Shown piece by piece: positions 8,025 to 17,383 of a DNA stretch of 64,000 nt (its first letter is position 1; every line of letters begins with the position of its first letter). Below the pieces are notes generated by a model. The model was not told where the DNA came from. It made no database searches and was given only the letters and a program-made list of their open reading frames with translations. This DNA comes from Aurantimonas sp965217685. GTDB lineage: Bacteria > Pseudomonadota > Alphaproteobacteria > Rhizobiales > Rhizobiaceae. A program made the position numbers and the translations under genes. The stretch spans positions 4,680,468 to 4,744,467 of the forward strand of contig CBDCIZ010000003.1 in NCBI GenBank assembly GCA_965217685.1, in the 5' to 3' direction.

Positions 8025-8822
8025 ATGGCAACCAAGCTGCAGTCTGATCGCGACCGGCCTGCTGAATATAGTGCCGAAGAATGGGCTATCCGCGTCGATC
8101 TGGCGGCGGTCTATCGACTGATCGCGCATCACGGGTGGGACGATTTGATCTACACGCATATCTCCGCGCGGCTGCCCGGAGACGAGGACGTCTTTCTGCT
8201 CAATCCGTTCGGTGTTCACTTCTCGGAGGTGACCGCATCCAACCTGGTTGCAGTCGACGAGCATGGCGATCCTGTTCGGCCGACAGATGCAATGATTCAC
8301 CGCGCTGCCTTCGTCATTCACAGCGCAATTCACATGGCGCGACCGGATGCCGGCTGCGTCATGCACCTGCATACGCGCGCAGGGATGGCGGTATCATGCA
8401 TGGAGCGCGGCCTGTTGCCGCTGACGCAGCATGCAATGATGTTCCACAACCGCATCGGCTATCACGACAGTGAGGGGATCGCGATCGACGTTGATGAGCG
8501 GACCGCGCTGCAGCGCAATATCGGCGACAAGCCGATCCTGATCCTGCGTAACCACGGCACGCTTGTCGCGGGCAAGACGGTTGGCGAGGCATTCTCGATG
8601 ATGTGGCACCTGGAGCGCGCAATGCAGGTGCAGGTCGATGCACTGGCGAGCGGAGAGAAATTGACCGTCCCATCCGACGCCGTTGCCGCGCAGACCGCAG
8701 AGCGCGGCTTCACGGACGCTCGGATCCCCGAATATCCGGGCGGTCAGAGTCCGCTCGGCAAGCTCGAATGGCCCGCCATGCTGCGATTGCTCGATCGGGT
8801 CAGTCCCGGTTACGACGCCTGA
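8025..8822 (+). CDS. Class II aldolase/adducin family protein (first copy)
   Basis: A 265-residue protein of the fuculose-phosphate aldolase/adducin fold. Visible are DLIYTHISARLPG, FLLNPFG, the metal site MHLHTRAGM and LILRNHGTLVAGKTV. Such proteins are zinc aldolases, epimerases or decarboxylases; the substrate here is unknown. Start 8025 is preferred over the ATG six bases earlier because AGGAG at 8013-8017 is then seven bases away. The hydrolase gene starts two bases after its stop. A paralogue lies at 17362-18114, beside monooxygenase genes, which suggests a carbon-carbon cleavage step in aromatic catabolism. Confidence 0.85.
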   Translation: MATKLQSDRDRPAEYSAEEWAIRVDLAAVYRLIAHHGWDDLIYTHISARLPGDEDVFLLNPFGVHFSEVTASNLVAVDEHGDPVRPTDAMIHRAAFVIHSAIHMARPDAGCVMHLHTRAGMAVSCMERGLLPLTQHAMMFHNRIGYHDSEGIAIDVDERTALQRNIGDKPILILRNHGTLVAGKTVGEAFSMMWHLERAMQVQVDALASGEKLTVPSDAVAAQTAERGFTDARIPEYPGGQSPLGKLEWPAMLRLLDRVSPGYDA

Positions 8823-8824
8823 GC

Positions 8825-9835
8825 ATGGCGACCATTCAACCGATCGGCGACTTGTCGCTCGAGTGCGGACGGACGCTGAAGGCTGTGCAAGTCGCGTACG
8901 AAACGCGGGGCATCTTGTCGCCTCAAAATGACAATGTCGTGCTGGTACTGCACGGCTTCTCCAGTGGTCCCGATACGATCCTTCCCGGCGGAGAGACAGC
9001 AGAAGGGTCATGGTGTGAACTGATCGGACCGGGCAAGGCGATCGACACGGACCGCTATCATGTCATCTGCCCCAATGCGCTCGGGTCGACCTATGGTACG
9101 ACGGGCGCGGCCAGTATCGATCCGGACACGCACAAGCCTTATGGTTCGCAATTTCCGGCGCTGACGTTGCGCGACATCGTCGCCAGTCAGCGCGCCCTGC
9201 TCGATCGGCTGGGCATCGATCGCGTAATCGCGGCCGTCGGGCCTTCCTTTGGCGGCATGCAGGCACTGCAATGGGGTGTGGCCTATCCCGACGCGGTGCG
9301 CGGTGTCGTGGCCGCCCTTACCTCGCTGGGTGACGTACCCGCCAATGCCGAAAGATTACGCGCCGCGCTGGCGACCGATCCGCACTGGAATGGTGGCGAT
9401 TATTACGACTATGGTCCGCTGGTCGAGACGCTGAGCGCGATGCGCGTGCAGATGTTGAATGGCTATGGCGTTCCCGAGGCGCTGGCAAAGACGATCGACG
9501 ACAGTGACGAGCGGAACAGGATAATCGACCGCCGGGCGAAGGCATGGGCAGCGCATTTCGATGCCAACGCGCTGATCACGATCATGACCGCCATGGCCAC
9601 CTTCGACGTGACGGCGCAGCTGGACGCGGTGACCGCGCGTGTCCTGTATGTCCTGTCGCGGACCGATCCGATCTTTCCGCCTTCGCTTGCCGAACCGACG
9701 ATGGCGGCCTTTGCAAAAGCGGGAGTGGACGCCGACTATGTCGAGATCGACAGCGAAGCGGGTCATTCCGCTTCATCGAGCGACTGGCAGGCATGGGCGC
9801 CGGTGCTTCGGCAATTCATGGAGTCGATGGGCTAG
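8825..9835 (+). CDS. Alpha/beta hydrolase, homoserine acetyltransferase (MetX)-like
   Basis: A 336-residue alpha/beta hydrolase of the MetX-like group. The oxyanion region VLVLHGFSSG, the nucleophile elbow VGPSFGGMQALQW and a late His in SEAGHSA are visible, with the acid probably in LSRTDPIF. True homoserine O-acetyltransferases share this fold, but position after a class II aldolase gene (two-base gap) and among monooxygenases argues for an ester or C-C bond hydrolase in catabolism. The 3' end overlaps the convergent TetR gene by about 20 bases. The substrate cannot be read from the sequence. Confidence 0.8.
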   Translation: MATIQPIGDLSLECGRTLKAVQVAYETRGILSPQNDNVVLVLHGFSSGPDTILPGGETAEGSWCELIGPGKAIDTDRYHVICPNALGSTYGTTGAASIDPDTHKPYGSQFPALTLRDIVASQRALLDRLGIDRVIAAVGPSFGGMQALQWGVAYPDAVRGVVAALTSLGDVPANAERLRAALATDPHWNGGDYYDYGPLVETLSAMRVQMLNGYGVPEALAKTIDDSDERNRIIDRRAKAWAAHFDANALITIMTAMATFDVTAQLDAVTARVLYVLSRTDPIFPPSLAEPTMAAFAKAGVDADYVEIDSEAGHSASSSDWQAWAPVLRQFMESMG

Positions 9836-10502
9836 GCGTGGGGTCTGCGAGCAGGCCGCGGATGGCCATGTCGGCATGCGTCTCCCAGAGTATCTCGATC
9901 TCGGCCTCGTCGATATTGCCGAACAGCATGCGCGAAAAGAGCGTGTGGATGACGGGTCCCAGGATGACATGCGCGAGATGATCGCTGGCATCGACGCGAA
10001 ATTCTCCCCGAGCACGACCCAGCTCGATGATCGTCATCAGCACTTCGCTGCCCTTTGCGACGACCTCCGCCTGGTAGAAGGCGGTAAGGCCGGGATGCCG
10101 CCTGCCTTCGGACATCAACAGCCGGAGAATGGCGCCGGCATAAGGCTGCTCGACGAGATTGCGGTAGATGCGTCGTAACGTTCGTCGAAGCAGCGCTGCC
10201 GCACTGTCCGTCGCTGCCAGTTCGATCGGCTCGATATTGATCAGCAGTTCGGGAATCACGCGCGCGATCGCTTCGCGCAGCAGGTCTTCCTTCGACTTGT
10301 AATGAAATGTTACCAGCCCTTTACCGACGCCCGCCATCTCGGCGATGTCCGCTATCGTGGTCGCGTTGAAGCCGCGCTGCGTGAACAGTGAATAGGCGGC
10401 ATCCAGGATCGCGGTGCGTGACCACTGCGCGTCCGGGCGACGTCCGCGCGACGCACCAGTCTGCGGTTTGACCGTGCTTGCCGACGATGAATGTATCTGC
10501 AT
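9816..10502 (-). CDS. TetR-family regulator
   Basis: A 228-residue TetR/AcrR regulator. The N-terminal helix-turn-helix reads RTAILDAAYSLFTQRGFNATTIADIAEMAGVG, split around residues 30-65; the rest is a helical ligand domain. The start at 10502 has GCGGAG four bases upstream. A longer reading from 10565 would begin right at the stop of the upstream monooxygenase gene and run through a strong hairpin, so it was rejected. It lies at the end of the TonB receptor-monooxygenase strand. A TetR-like palindrome at 14638-14657 is its most likely target. Its ligand is presumably a pathway aromatic. Confidence 0.88.
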   Translation of the reverse strand: MQIHSSSASTVKPQTGASRGRRPDAQWSRTAILDAAYSLFTQRGFNATTIADIAEMAGVGKGLVTFHYKSKEDLLREAIARVIPELLINIEPIELAATDSAAALLRRTLRRIYRNLVEQPYAGAILRLLMSEGRRHPGLTAFYQAEVVAKGSEVLMTIIELGRARGEFRVDASDHLAHVILGPVIHTLFSRMLFGNIDEAEIEILWETHADMAIRGLLADPTPSPSTP

Positions 10503-10534
10503 CAAACTCCGCTTGGTTGCCGCCAATTCCCCGC

Positions 10535-10553
10535 CCCCGGGTTGGACCCGGGG
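10535..10553 (-). terminator. GC-rich hairpin between the monooxygenase and TetR genes
   Basis: A perfect eight-base stem CCCCGGGT/ACCCGGGG with loop TGG, just past the stop of the minus-strand monooxygenase. There is no clear T run, so it may attenuate rather than end transcription, or be an intergenic repeat of a kind common in high-GC genomes. Confidence 0.5.
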
Positions 10554-10565
10554 CAAGGAGGGCAT

Positions 10566-12287
10566 CTAGACGGCGGTGGCGTGAAGTGTCTCCTCCCCGG
10601 TTGTCAACCGCGCGCGACACAAGACGCGGTCAAGCACGGCACGCAGTGCAGACGCTGGATCGTTCGTCAGCCGTGCCGCCCGGAAAGCGACCATGCCGTC
10701 CGGGCGAACCAGCACGGCCCCCGAATCCTCAATTCCATAGAGCGAGAGAAAGTCGATTTCGGGAACGAGGTCACCGTCCGACGCCACCCGGTATCCTTTT
10801 GTCCGCACACCAGGGTCGGTCGCTTGCAATGCGTCGATCCACGCCCCCCCGTCCGCGCCGGCAAACAGAACAAAGTCGGTGTGACACAGGTCGATCGACG
10901 ATACGCGCTCATTGCCCAGCCGTGCCCAGAAATGTGGTGCCCGATAGCCGGGCTTGGCATGCGGCAGATAGTCCACCACGGCATTCTCGACCGCCGGAGG
11001 TGCCACGTCATCCGGGACGAAAGCCCCGTCGCCCTCATAATGAAGCCCCAGATCCAGGCCCCACCAATTGCCGTATTGGCGCGATGACTGAAGGATTGAC
11101 TGTTTCTGCTCGAAGCTGTCCGAATTGCGGACAGCGCTCATCAATTGCTCGACATAACCTGCATTCGTCCGGCCGAAATCACAGACCCGCAACGCGACTT
11201 GACGACGTTCCGTATCATAGGTCTGCAGCAGATCGGGATGAGCCTCGCCCTTCAGGACGGCAGCGACCTTCCAGGCCAGATTATGCGCGGTCTGGATGCC
11301 GGTATTCAGGCCAAAGCCGCCATAGGGAGGAATCTGATGCGCCGCGTCACCGGCGAGCAGCAGACGCCCCTCGACCAGCCGGTCGGACAACATCATCGAC
11401 AGCGTATAGCCATAGGCCTTGAAGATTTCGATTTCGACATTCTCGGCCTCGGGTACGCCGATCATCGCGCGAATATGGGCGGTGGCATAGTCATCGGTCC
11501 AACGCGCCAGATCGAATGTGGCGGGGTCGTACTGAACCTGGATCGCCCACATGTCCTTTTCATCGAGCATCTGGAAGACGCCCTCCAGTCCCGGTTGCAA
11601 CGTCCAGATCAACGCCCCCTCGCGCCCCTTGGTAAAGCGGCTCAGATCGGCGCGGACATGGTTGTTGATGAACGATCGAAGGTTGGCCCGGCCCGATTCG
11701 CCGATCCCTGCCATCTCGCGCAGCGGACTCTTCCCGCCATCCGCGGCAATCAGGTATCTGGTGCCGATGCGCCTGATGCTACCGTCTTTTTCGCGCACCT
11801 CGACCGTGACGCCGTCCTTGTCCTGATCAAAGCCAATGACTTCTGTATCAAATCGTATTTCGGTTTCGACCTGCCTCGCCGCTGCTGCATGGATCATCGG
11901 ATCGATCCGGTCCTGTGCAGCGGTAATATAGCGCGCCGGCGATAAAGCGGCGGCCGCACCCGGCGCCATCGCACCGGGCATGTGACCGATCACCCGGCCG
12001 CCCAGCGTCTCGGTATAGACGAACGCGCTCGACCAGAGTTCGCTCATCGCGATTTGCTCGAGCTCGTCTGACAGTCCCACCTGTCCCAGGATCTCGGCGC
12101 TTCGCGTATTGATCCCCCGGGCGCGCGGCAGCTCGCTGATACCGCTGCGCTTTTCAAGCACCAGCGAACGTATCCCCTGCCGCGCCAGCAGAACGGATGT
12201 GATGAGCCCGACCGGTCCTGCGCCGGCGATGATCACGGGTATCGCCTGATCGGCAGCTTTATCCTGTCCGATTTGCGTGTTCGTCAT
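10566..12287 (-). CDS. FAD-dependent aromatic monooxygenase (PheA/TfdB type), copy 1
   Basis: A 573-residue class A flavoprotein hydroxylase. The FAD-binding GxGxxG is VIIAGAGPVGLITSV near the N terminus, the second FAD motif is AGDAAHQIPPYGGFGLNTG, and a thioredoxin-like C-terminal domain typical of phenol hydroxylases is present. It probably hydroxylates a phenolic substrate using NAD(P)H. The ATG lies four bases after the TonB receptor stop, so uptake and oxidation are co-transcribed. It is a clear paralogue of the product at 14719-16368; both share HYEG, VVDY and KPGYRAPH. The substrate is unknown. Confidence 0.88.
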   Translation of the reverse strand: MTNTQIGQDKAADQAIPVIIAGAGPVGLITSVLLARQGIRSLVLEKRSGISELPRARGINTRSAEILGQVGLSDELEQIAMSELWSSAFVYTETLGGRVIGHMPGAMAPGAAAALSPARYITAAQDRIDPMIHAAAARQVETEIRFDTEVIGFDQDKDGVTVEVREKDGSIRRIGTRYLIAADGGKSPLREMAGIGESGRANLRSFINNHVRADLSRFTKGREGALIWTLQPGLEGVFQMLDEKDMWAIQVQYDPATFDLARWTDDYATAHIRAMIGVPEAENVEIEIFKAYGYTLSMMLSDRLVEGRLLLAGDAAHQIPPYGGFGLNTGIQTAHNLAWKVAAVLKGEAHPDLLQTYDTERRQVALRVCDFGRTNAGYVEQLMSAVRNSDSFEQKQSILQSSRQYGNWWGLDLGLHYEGDGAFVPDDVAPPAVENAVVDYLPHAKPGYRAPHFWARLGNERVSSIDLCHTDFVLFAGADGGAWIDALQATDPGVRTKGYRVASDGDLVPEIDFLSLYGIEDSGAVLVRPDGMVAFRAARLTNDPASALRAVLDRVLCRARLTTGEETLHATAV

Positions 12288-12291
12288 TGCG

Positions 12292-14586
12292 TTACCACTT
12301 CTTGGATAGCTGGAGCATCACTGTCCGGGGGAAGCCGGCCTGTCCCGACGGCACGACCCCGTTGGTGCCGACCGCGATCAGATATCGCCGGTTTCCGACA
12401 TTCTTGGCGATGACCTGTGCCGACCAGCCCTGGTCCTGACTCCTCAGCCCTGCGCTCAGGTTGATAAGGTCATAGGATGGTTGTGAAGCGATGTTGACGT
12501 TGGTCGGATCGTAATAGGCGCGCGCCTGCCAGAAATAATCGCCGCGCAGAAAAGCCGTGGCAAATCCCAGATCCTGATCATATTGCGCACTGCCGGAAAA
12601 GGAACTCGACGGCGCTGCGTTCAACCTGTTGTCGCTTGCGTCGAAGGTTTGTGTCGCCGGCGTGAACCGCGGATCGCCTGCCAGATACGGAACCAGTACG
12701 ACCGGCACGGACGCGTTGGGAAAGCGGCGATAACGGCTGTCGAGCAGCGAATAATTCGCGGTCAGCGACAGGTTCGGCACGGGGCGAGCGATCGTCTCGA
12801 TTTCCAGCCCCTTGACCCTTGCGGTTGCCGCGTTGCTGATCGCTGTCACGCCCGCCGCAATCAGCGACTGAACCTGAAGATCCTTATAGTCGTAATAGAA
12901 GCCCGTAACGTTGAAGCGGAGCCGTCGATCGAACAGGTCGCTCTTCAGTCCCGCTTCGTAGCTCCAGAGCGTTTCCGGCCCGTATGCCAGCGTGCCGGGC
13001 CGATCAGCCGCATAATTGGTACCGCCGCTCTTGTATCCCTTTGTCGCCGAGGCAAAGACAAGGATGCCGGGCGTCGCCTGGAAATTGATACCGAACTTCG
13101 GCGTGAACGCGTCATAGGTCTGCGCCGTACTCGCAACGAAGGGAAAGGGAGGAATGTTCGGTCCGTCCGGAAACGCGCGTGCCGGCTGAAGGGTCAGGCT
13201 CTGGTCCACCGATTTGCGATCATTTGTATAGCGGATCCCTGCAACGACACTCAGCCGATCGGTGAGGTCATACGTGCCTTGCGCGAACGCTGCATAGGAA
13301 CGCGACACGACACGCGGCGCAACGAAACGGATCAATCCGGGTACATTGAGATTGATCTTTAGTGTCGCACGTTCATCTTCGTGGAAATAGAACAGGCCCA
13401 GCACGCCTTTGAACCGGGACACGTTGGCATTCAGATTGAACTCTTGCGTGAATTGCTTCGATAGGTCCGTTTGCTGCCCCGAGACGATGTTGAGCTCGGT
13501 GGCATCGATATCGACAGAAAGATTGTAACTGCTTTGCCGATAAGCCGTTAACGACTTCAGACTGAAAACCGGTGAAAGAGCATAATTTATCTCTTGCGAC
13601 ACACCCCAGTTCTTGGTCTTGATCGGTTGTGGCGTGTTCAACGCAACCTTGCGATAATCACCGACGATTGAGCTTGCGCTCGGTGCCGGGCGGAACGGTG
13701 CCAGCAGATGAGAAAAGCTCTCCACCCGCTCACCCGACTTTGCATAGTCACCGCGCGTAATCAGCTCCAGCGATGCGGAAGGAGTAATGCGCAACTGACC
13801 TCTTACTGCCCCGCGATCCGCATTGTTTACGCCAGACTGGTTCACGAGAATATTGTCGACATAATCGTCATGACGAATATAGTTTCCGGAAATGCTGGCC
13901 TGGACCAGGCCCGGGACCAGCGGACCGCTGATATATCCCTGATACTGCACGAGCCCGTAATTGCCGAAGGCGGCCTGTGCCTTGGCCTCAAGCTTGTCCG
14001 CCGGTTTGCGTGTGATGACGTTGATCGTACCGCCGACCGCGTTACGCCCGTACAACGTACCCTGCGGGCCGCGCAGCACCTCGACGCGGTCGATGTCGAC
14101 GAAGTCGGTGAACTGGGAGAAGGCGCGGGCGATATAAACGCCATCGACGTGGACCGTGACGTTGGGATCGGACCCGATGAAGACGTTATTGCTGCCGATG
14201 CCGCGAATGTAGATCTGCGCGTTTGCTGCTGTCTGCGAAACGTTCAGATTCGGGGTCAGCGATACCAGATCCTTGACGTTGGTCACGCCGGATGATGCCA
14301 GGCTTTCCGACGAAAACACGCTGACCGCGATCGGCGTCTTCTGCGCCGCCGTCGCGCCGGTTTTCGTTGCCGTCACGATGATGTCGGCAATTCCGACGTC
14401 GCTGCCGGGGGAAGGCGGCGTCTGATCGCTTGGCGGGGTCTGACTGTCGGCGGTCTGGCCGGTGACCGCCTTCTGCGAGTCGATGGGGCTGGCGGTCGGC
14501 ACCTCCTGGGCGATTGCCGGTGTCGGGATCGTCAGTGCGCAAAGTGCGGCGGTACTGCCGTGAAATGCAGCCTTCAGCGTCCTCAT
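12292..14586 (-). CDS. TonB-dependent outer membrane receptor
   Basis: A 764-residue receptor. A signal peptide ends near AIAQ at about residue 27, followed by a Gln/Pro/Ser-rich linker, a TonB-box-like stretch IADIIVTATK, the plug domain (YIRGIGSNN, VEVLRGPQGTLYGRNAVGGTINVIT) and a beta barrel ending in MLQLSKKW with a terminal aromatic residue. GGAGGGG precedes the ATG. It should import the substrate of the adjoining monooxygenases across the outer membrane. Expression is probably set by the TetR-like operator in the divergent gap. Confidence 0.93.
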   Translation of the reverse strand: MRTLKAAFHGSTAALCALTIPTPAIAQEVPTASPIDSQKAVTGQTADSQTPPSDQTPPSPGSDVGIADIIVTATKTGATAAQKTPIAVSVFSSESLASSGVTNVKDLVSLTPNLNVSQTAANAQIYIRGIGSNNVFIGSDPNVTVHVDGVYIARAFSQFTDFVDIDRVEVLRGPQGTLYGRNAVGGTINVITRKPADKLEAKAQAAFGNYGLVQYQGYISGPLVPGLVQASISGNYIRHDDYVDNILVNQSGVNNADRGAVRGQLRITPSASLELITRGDYAKSGERVESFSHLLAPFRPAPSASSIVGDYRKVALNTPQPIKTKNWGVSQEINYALSPVFSLKSLTAYRQSSYNLSVDIDATELNIVSGQQTDLSKQFTQEFNLNANVSRFKGVLGLFYFHEDERATLKINLNVPGLIRFVAPRVVSRSYAAFAQGTYDLTDRLSVVAGIRYTNDRKSVDQSLTLQPARAFPDGPNIPPFPFVASTAQTYDAFTPKFGINFQATPGILVFASATKGYKSGGTNYAADRPGTLAYGPETLWSYEAGLKSDLFDRRLRFNVTGFYYDYKDLQVQSLIAAGVTAISNAATARVKGLEIETIARPVPNLSLTANYSLLDSRYRRFPNASVPVVLVPYLAGDPRFTPATQTFDASDNRLNAAPSSSFSGSAQYDQDLGFATAFLRGDYFWQARAYYDPTNVNIASQPSYDLINLSAGLRSQDQGWSAQVIAKNVGNRRYLIAVGTNGVVPSGQAGFPRTVMLQLSKKW

Positions 14587-14637
14587 AACCCCTCCATAAT
14601 TCGCCGTCCCTCTGATGGAGACAGGCAGACATTAGAG

Positions 14638-14657
14638 TTGACTGACCGGGCGGTCAA
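14638..14657. promoter_or_regulatory. TetR-type operator in the divergent receptor/monooxygenase gap
   Basis: The 20-base element TTGACTGACCGGGCGGTCAA is an imperfect palindrome: 16 of 20 positions match its reverse complement, with strong outer arms (TTGAC/TCAA) and a CCGG-rich centre. This is the style of many TetR-family operators. It lies between divergent genes at 14586 (TonB receptor) and 14719 (monooxygenase). The only TetR gene in view, at 9816-10502, is the natural candidate regulator. Confidence 0.6.
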
Positions 14658-14718
14658 CGACTAAGAAGGATTGGCGACGCCTCAAAAAGGCGCGGTGGAC
14701 AGGAAAGGATTTCGACCG

Positions 14719-16368
14719 ATGGAGCGTCACCCGGTAATCATCTGCGGTGCGGGACCGGTCGGCCTGACGATGTCGATCCTATTGTCGCGTGAGGGCATTC
14801 ATCATCTGTTGGTCGAGCGCCGGCCAAGAGTAAGCACATTGCCCCGCGCGCGTGGCGTCATGTCACGGTCGAGCGAAATCTGGAGCCAGCTCGGGCTTTA
14901 CGAAGAGTTGTCGGAATTATCCCTTCCGCCCGAGTGGAATCATCATTTCCTCTATCTGCAAACGCTGGCGGGTGAGATGATCGGCAAGATGCCCAGCAAT
15001 TGCATGGGGCCGGCCGCACTGGCCGCGTATACGCCTTATGATTTCAGGTGCGCGGCTCAGGACAAGATCGACTCGATGCTGTGGCGCAAGGCTGAAAGCC
15101 ATTCGCACGCCAAGTTGCGCTTTTCGACAGAGATCATCGACACGGCGCAGGATGCCGATGGTGTCACGGTTACACTGCGCGGTCAGGATGGCTCGCAAGA
15201 AACGGTTGCGGCTGACTGGCTGATTGCCGCCGACGGCGGGCGAAGTCCGTTGCGTGAGGCAGCGGGGATCGCCTCGACCGGGCCCACCGCGCTGGCCACG
15301 TACCTGAACACTTTCTTCGACGCCGATCTCAGCCAATGGACGAAGGATCGCAAAGGTCCGCTCATCTGGACATTTGCGAACGGCAAGGTCGGGACCTTTC
15401 AGGCGCTGGACGGCAAGACAAGGTGGATGTGCCAGATCAACGTCGATCCCGAACGTGAGCCGATCGACAGCTGGACCGAGGAAAAGGTTATTCGCCGCCT
15501 GCGCGACATGGTCGGCGATCCCGCAGTCGAGCAGGTCGCATTCACGCTCCATTCCTTCTATCCCTATACGATCGCCGCGTGCGTTGCGGACCGGTTGCGC
15601 GACGGTCGCATGTTCCTGGTCGGCGACGCTGCACACCGCATTCCGCCCGCTGGTGGCTTCGGCATGAATACGGGCATTCAGAGCGCGCACAATCTTGCGT
15701 GGAAACTGGCCGCCGTCATCCGCGGAGAGGCGCAAGGGACGCTCCTCGACACCTATGACCCGGAGCGCCGCGAAGTGGCGTGGCGGGCCTGCGAATTTGG
15801 GCGCATCAATGTCGGCTCGATCCGTGCCATCATGACGGCGCCCGGCGACGCTGAAAAACGCGAAGCGATCGAGCAGTCGCGCCAGTTCGGCAATTGGGCC
15901 GGCCTCGACGTCGGCGTCCATTATGAAGGAGCGGGCGCCTATATTACCGACAACGCGCCGGCGCCCGAGCGGGCCGACCCCGTTGTGGATTACGTGCCGA
16001 CGGCCAAGCCAGGCTACCGCGCGCCGCACATCTGGCTCCGCGACGGGGAACGGCGCTTGTCCACGATCGACCTGTTTCAGCGTCGGTTCACGTTGCTCGC
16101 CGGCCGGGCCGGTCAGGCATGGATCGCGGCGGCACGTCGCTTGACGTCGCCTGTTCAGGCGTTTGTCGTCGGACCCGGTGGTGATCTGGTGCCGGAAGCG
16201 GATTTCAATGATCTTTACGGGATTGACGATCGGGGCGCGGTGTTGGTGCGGCCCGACGGGCACGTCGCGTGGCGAAGCACGGCGATGGTCGACAATCCCG
16301 AAGACGCGCTGCGATCGGTCATGGAGCGCCTCGGGCTGTTCGAATCGGCGCTGGTCGCGGCTGAATGA
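14719..16368 (+). CDS. FAD-dependent aromatic monooxygenase (PheA/TfdB type), copy 2
   Basis: A 549-residue class A flavoprotein hydroxylase with IICGAGPVGLTMSI at the N terminus and VGDAAHRIPPAGGFGMNTG in the middle, plus a C-terminal thioredoxin-like region. The ATG at 14719 has AGGAAAGGA upstream. A TTG 48 bases earlier also has a purine-rich leader but adds residues absent from the paralogue at 10566-12287. It starts the plus-strand operon that continues through the reductase, aldolase, P450 and hmgA. Two hydroxylases facing each other across one operator suggest two hydroxylations, or two substrate ranges, in one pathway. Confidence 0.88.
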   Translation: MERHPVIICGAGPVGLTMSILLSREGIHHLLVERRPRVSTLPRARGVMSRSSEIWSQLGLYEELSELSLPPEWNHHFLYLQTLAGEMIGKMPSNCMGPAALAAYTPYDFRCAAQDKIDSMLWRKAESHSHAKLRFSTEIIDTAQDADGVTVTLRGQDGSQETVAADWLIAADGGRSPLREAAGIASTGPTALATYLNTFFDADLSQWTKDRKGPLIWTFANGKVGTFQALDGKTRWMCQINVDPEREPIDSWTEEKVIRRLRDMVGDPAVEQVAFTLHSFYPYTIAACVADRLRDGRMFLVGDAAHRIPPAGGFGMNTGIQSAHNLAWKLAAVIRGEAQGTLLDTYDPERREVAWRACEFGRINVGSIRAIMTAPGDAEKREAIEQSRQFGNWAGLDVGVHYEGAGAYITDNAPAPERADPVVDYVPTAKPGYRAPHIWLRDGERRLSTIDLFQRRFTLLAGRAGQAWIAAARRLTSPVQAFVVGPGGDLVPEADFNDLYGIDDRGAVLVRPDGHVAWRSTAMVDNPEDALRSVMERLGLFESALVAAE

Positions 16369-16387
16369 CGGTTCGGATCGGTATGCC

Positions 16388-17341
16388 ATGCATGTCGTGA
16401 TCGTTGGAGCGGGCGCTGTCGGAACGCTGTATGGCGGCTGGCTGCGCGCAAGCGGCCTCGACGTCAGCTTCCTCGCCCGCGGCGCGGCATTGAGCGCACT
16501 TCGTACGGCGGGACCGGTGCTGCGCGGTGACCGGGGCGACCAGTTGATCGGACCGGTCACCGCGCATGATGATCCCGGCGCGCTGGCACCGGCCGATGTC
16601 ATCATCATGACGGTAAAGCTTTATGATCTTCGTGAGGCCGCGCTCGCCGCTGCTCCATTGCTGGCCGATGGAGGGTTGGTCGTGGGCTTGCAGAACGGAG
16701 TCAGCGCTTTCGACATCTTGAGCGAGACATTCGCGCCGGAGCAGATCATGGTCGGTCCGGTCTACAGCGCTGCCCGCCTGTCAGCGCCCTGCGTTGTCGA
16801 TTATATGGGCGCCCGGCATCTGGCGGTGATCGGCAATCCTGCCGGCAATGTCCATCCGGCTGCCGGGATGCTGGTTGAGGGCTGGCGTCGGGCCGGTATC
16901 GAAGCCGAAATCAGCGACGATATCGGGCGCGTCCTGTGGATGAAGTTTCTCGGCTTTGCCACCAACGCGGCGCTTACCTGCCTGTCGCGCCAATCTGCGG
17001 GCGTCGTGTATCATGATCCTGATCTGCTCGATCTGACCCGCGCCTCAATTCGGGAAATCGCCGCGGTGTCGAAAGCGCAGGGCACGACGCTGCCTGCCGA
17101 TGCCGAGGAGATCACGTTGCGATTGCTCCAGTCTTTTCCTCCCGACATGGTCGCATCGATGCGTCAGGATCTCGACGCGGGACGTCGGCTCGAACTCGAT
17201 GACATCATCGGCACGATCGTTCGACTGGGGCGCTGCCACAACATCCCGACACCAGTTCACGCCGCGGCCTATGCCTGCCTCAAACCCTATCGTCACGGCG
17301 CTGCATCGCCTTCGCGCAGGCCCTCCCATGCCACCGCCTGA
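16388..17341 (+). CDS. Ketopantoate reductase (ApbA/PanE) family protein
   Basis: A 317-residue NAD(P)-dependent reductase. The N-terminal Rossmann motif is VVIVGAGAVGTLYGGWL, a catalytic-type Lys is seen in MTVKLYD, and the helical C-terminal domain includes LWMKFLGFATNAALTC. True PanE makes pantoate. Here, between a monooxygenase and an aldolase, it more likely reduces a 2-oxo acid or beta-dicarbonyl intermediate of the pathway. The last residues (PSRRPSHATA) are encoded by the first copy of a 34-base tandem repeat, so the C terminus has probably been altered by that duplication. Confidence 0.8.
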   Translation: MHVVIVGAGAVGTLYGGWLRASGLDVSFLARGAALSALRTAGPVLRGDRGDQLIGPVTAHDDPGALAPADVIIMTVKLYDLREAALAAAPLLADGGLVVGLQNGVSAFDILSETFAPEQIMVGPVYSAARLSAPCVVDYMGARHLAVIGNPAGNVHPAAGMLVEGWRRAGIEAEISDDIGRVLWMKFLGFATNAALTCLSRQSAGVVYHDPDLLDLTRASIREIAAVSKAQGTTLPADAEEITLRLLQSFPPDMVASMRQDLDAGRRLELDDIIGTIVRLGRCHNIPTPVHAAAYACLKPYRHGAASPSRRPSHATA

Positions 17342-17383
17342 ACCGCCGAGGAGTCCCTCCCATGCCACCGCTTGAACCGCCGA
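17321..17383 (+). repeat. 34-base-period tandem duplication at the reductase/aldolase junction
   Basis: A 29-base segment holding a start codon (CCCTCCCATGCCACCGC core) occurs at 17321-17349 and again at 17355-17383 with one mismatch. The period is 34, not a multiple of three, so the two copies are read in different frames. Copy 1 encodes the reductase C terminus; copy 2 provides the aldolase start. An ATG in copy 1 (17328) opens a short dead-end frame. Confidence 0.85.

Noticed and set aside
8825..9835. Reading this gene as a true metX for methionine synthesis
   Set aside because: The fold is MetX-like, but it is coupled to a class II aldolase gene in a catabolic block with no methionine gene nearby, so only the superfamily is claimed.
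14917..16608. 563-codon open frame on the minus strand
   Set aside because: Antisense to the second FAD monooxygenase and the start of the reductase; rich in Arg and low-complexity runs, no family motif.
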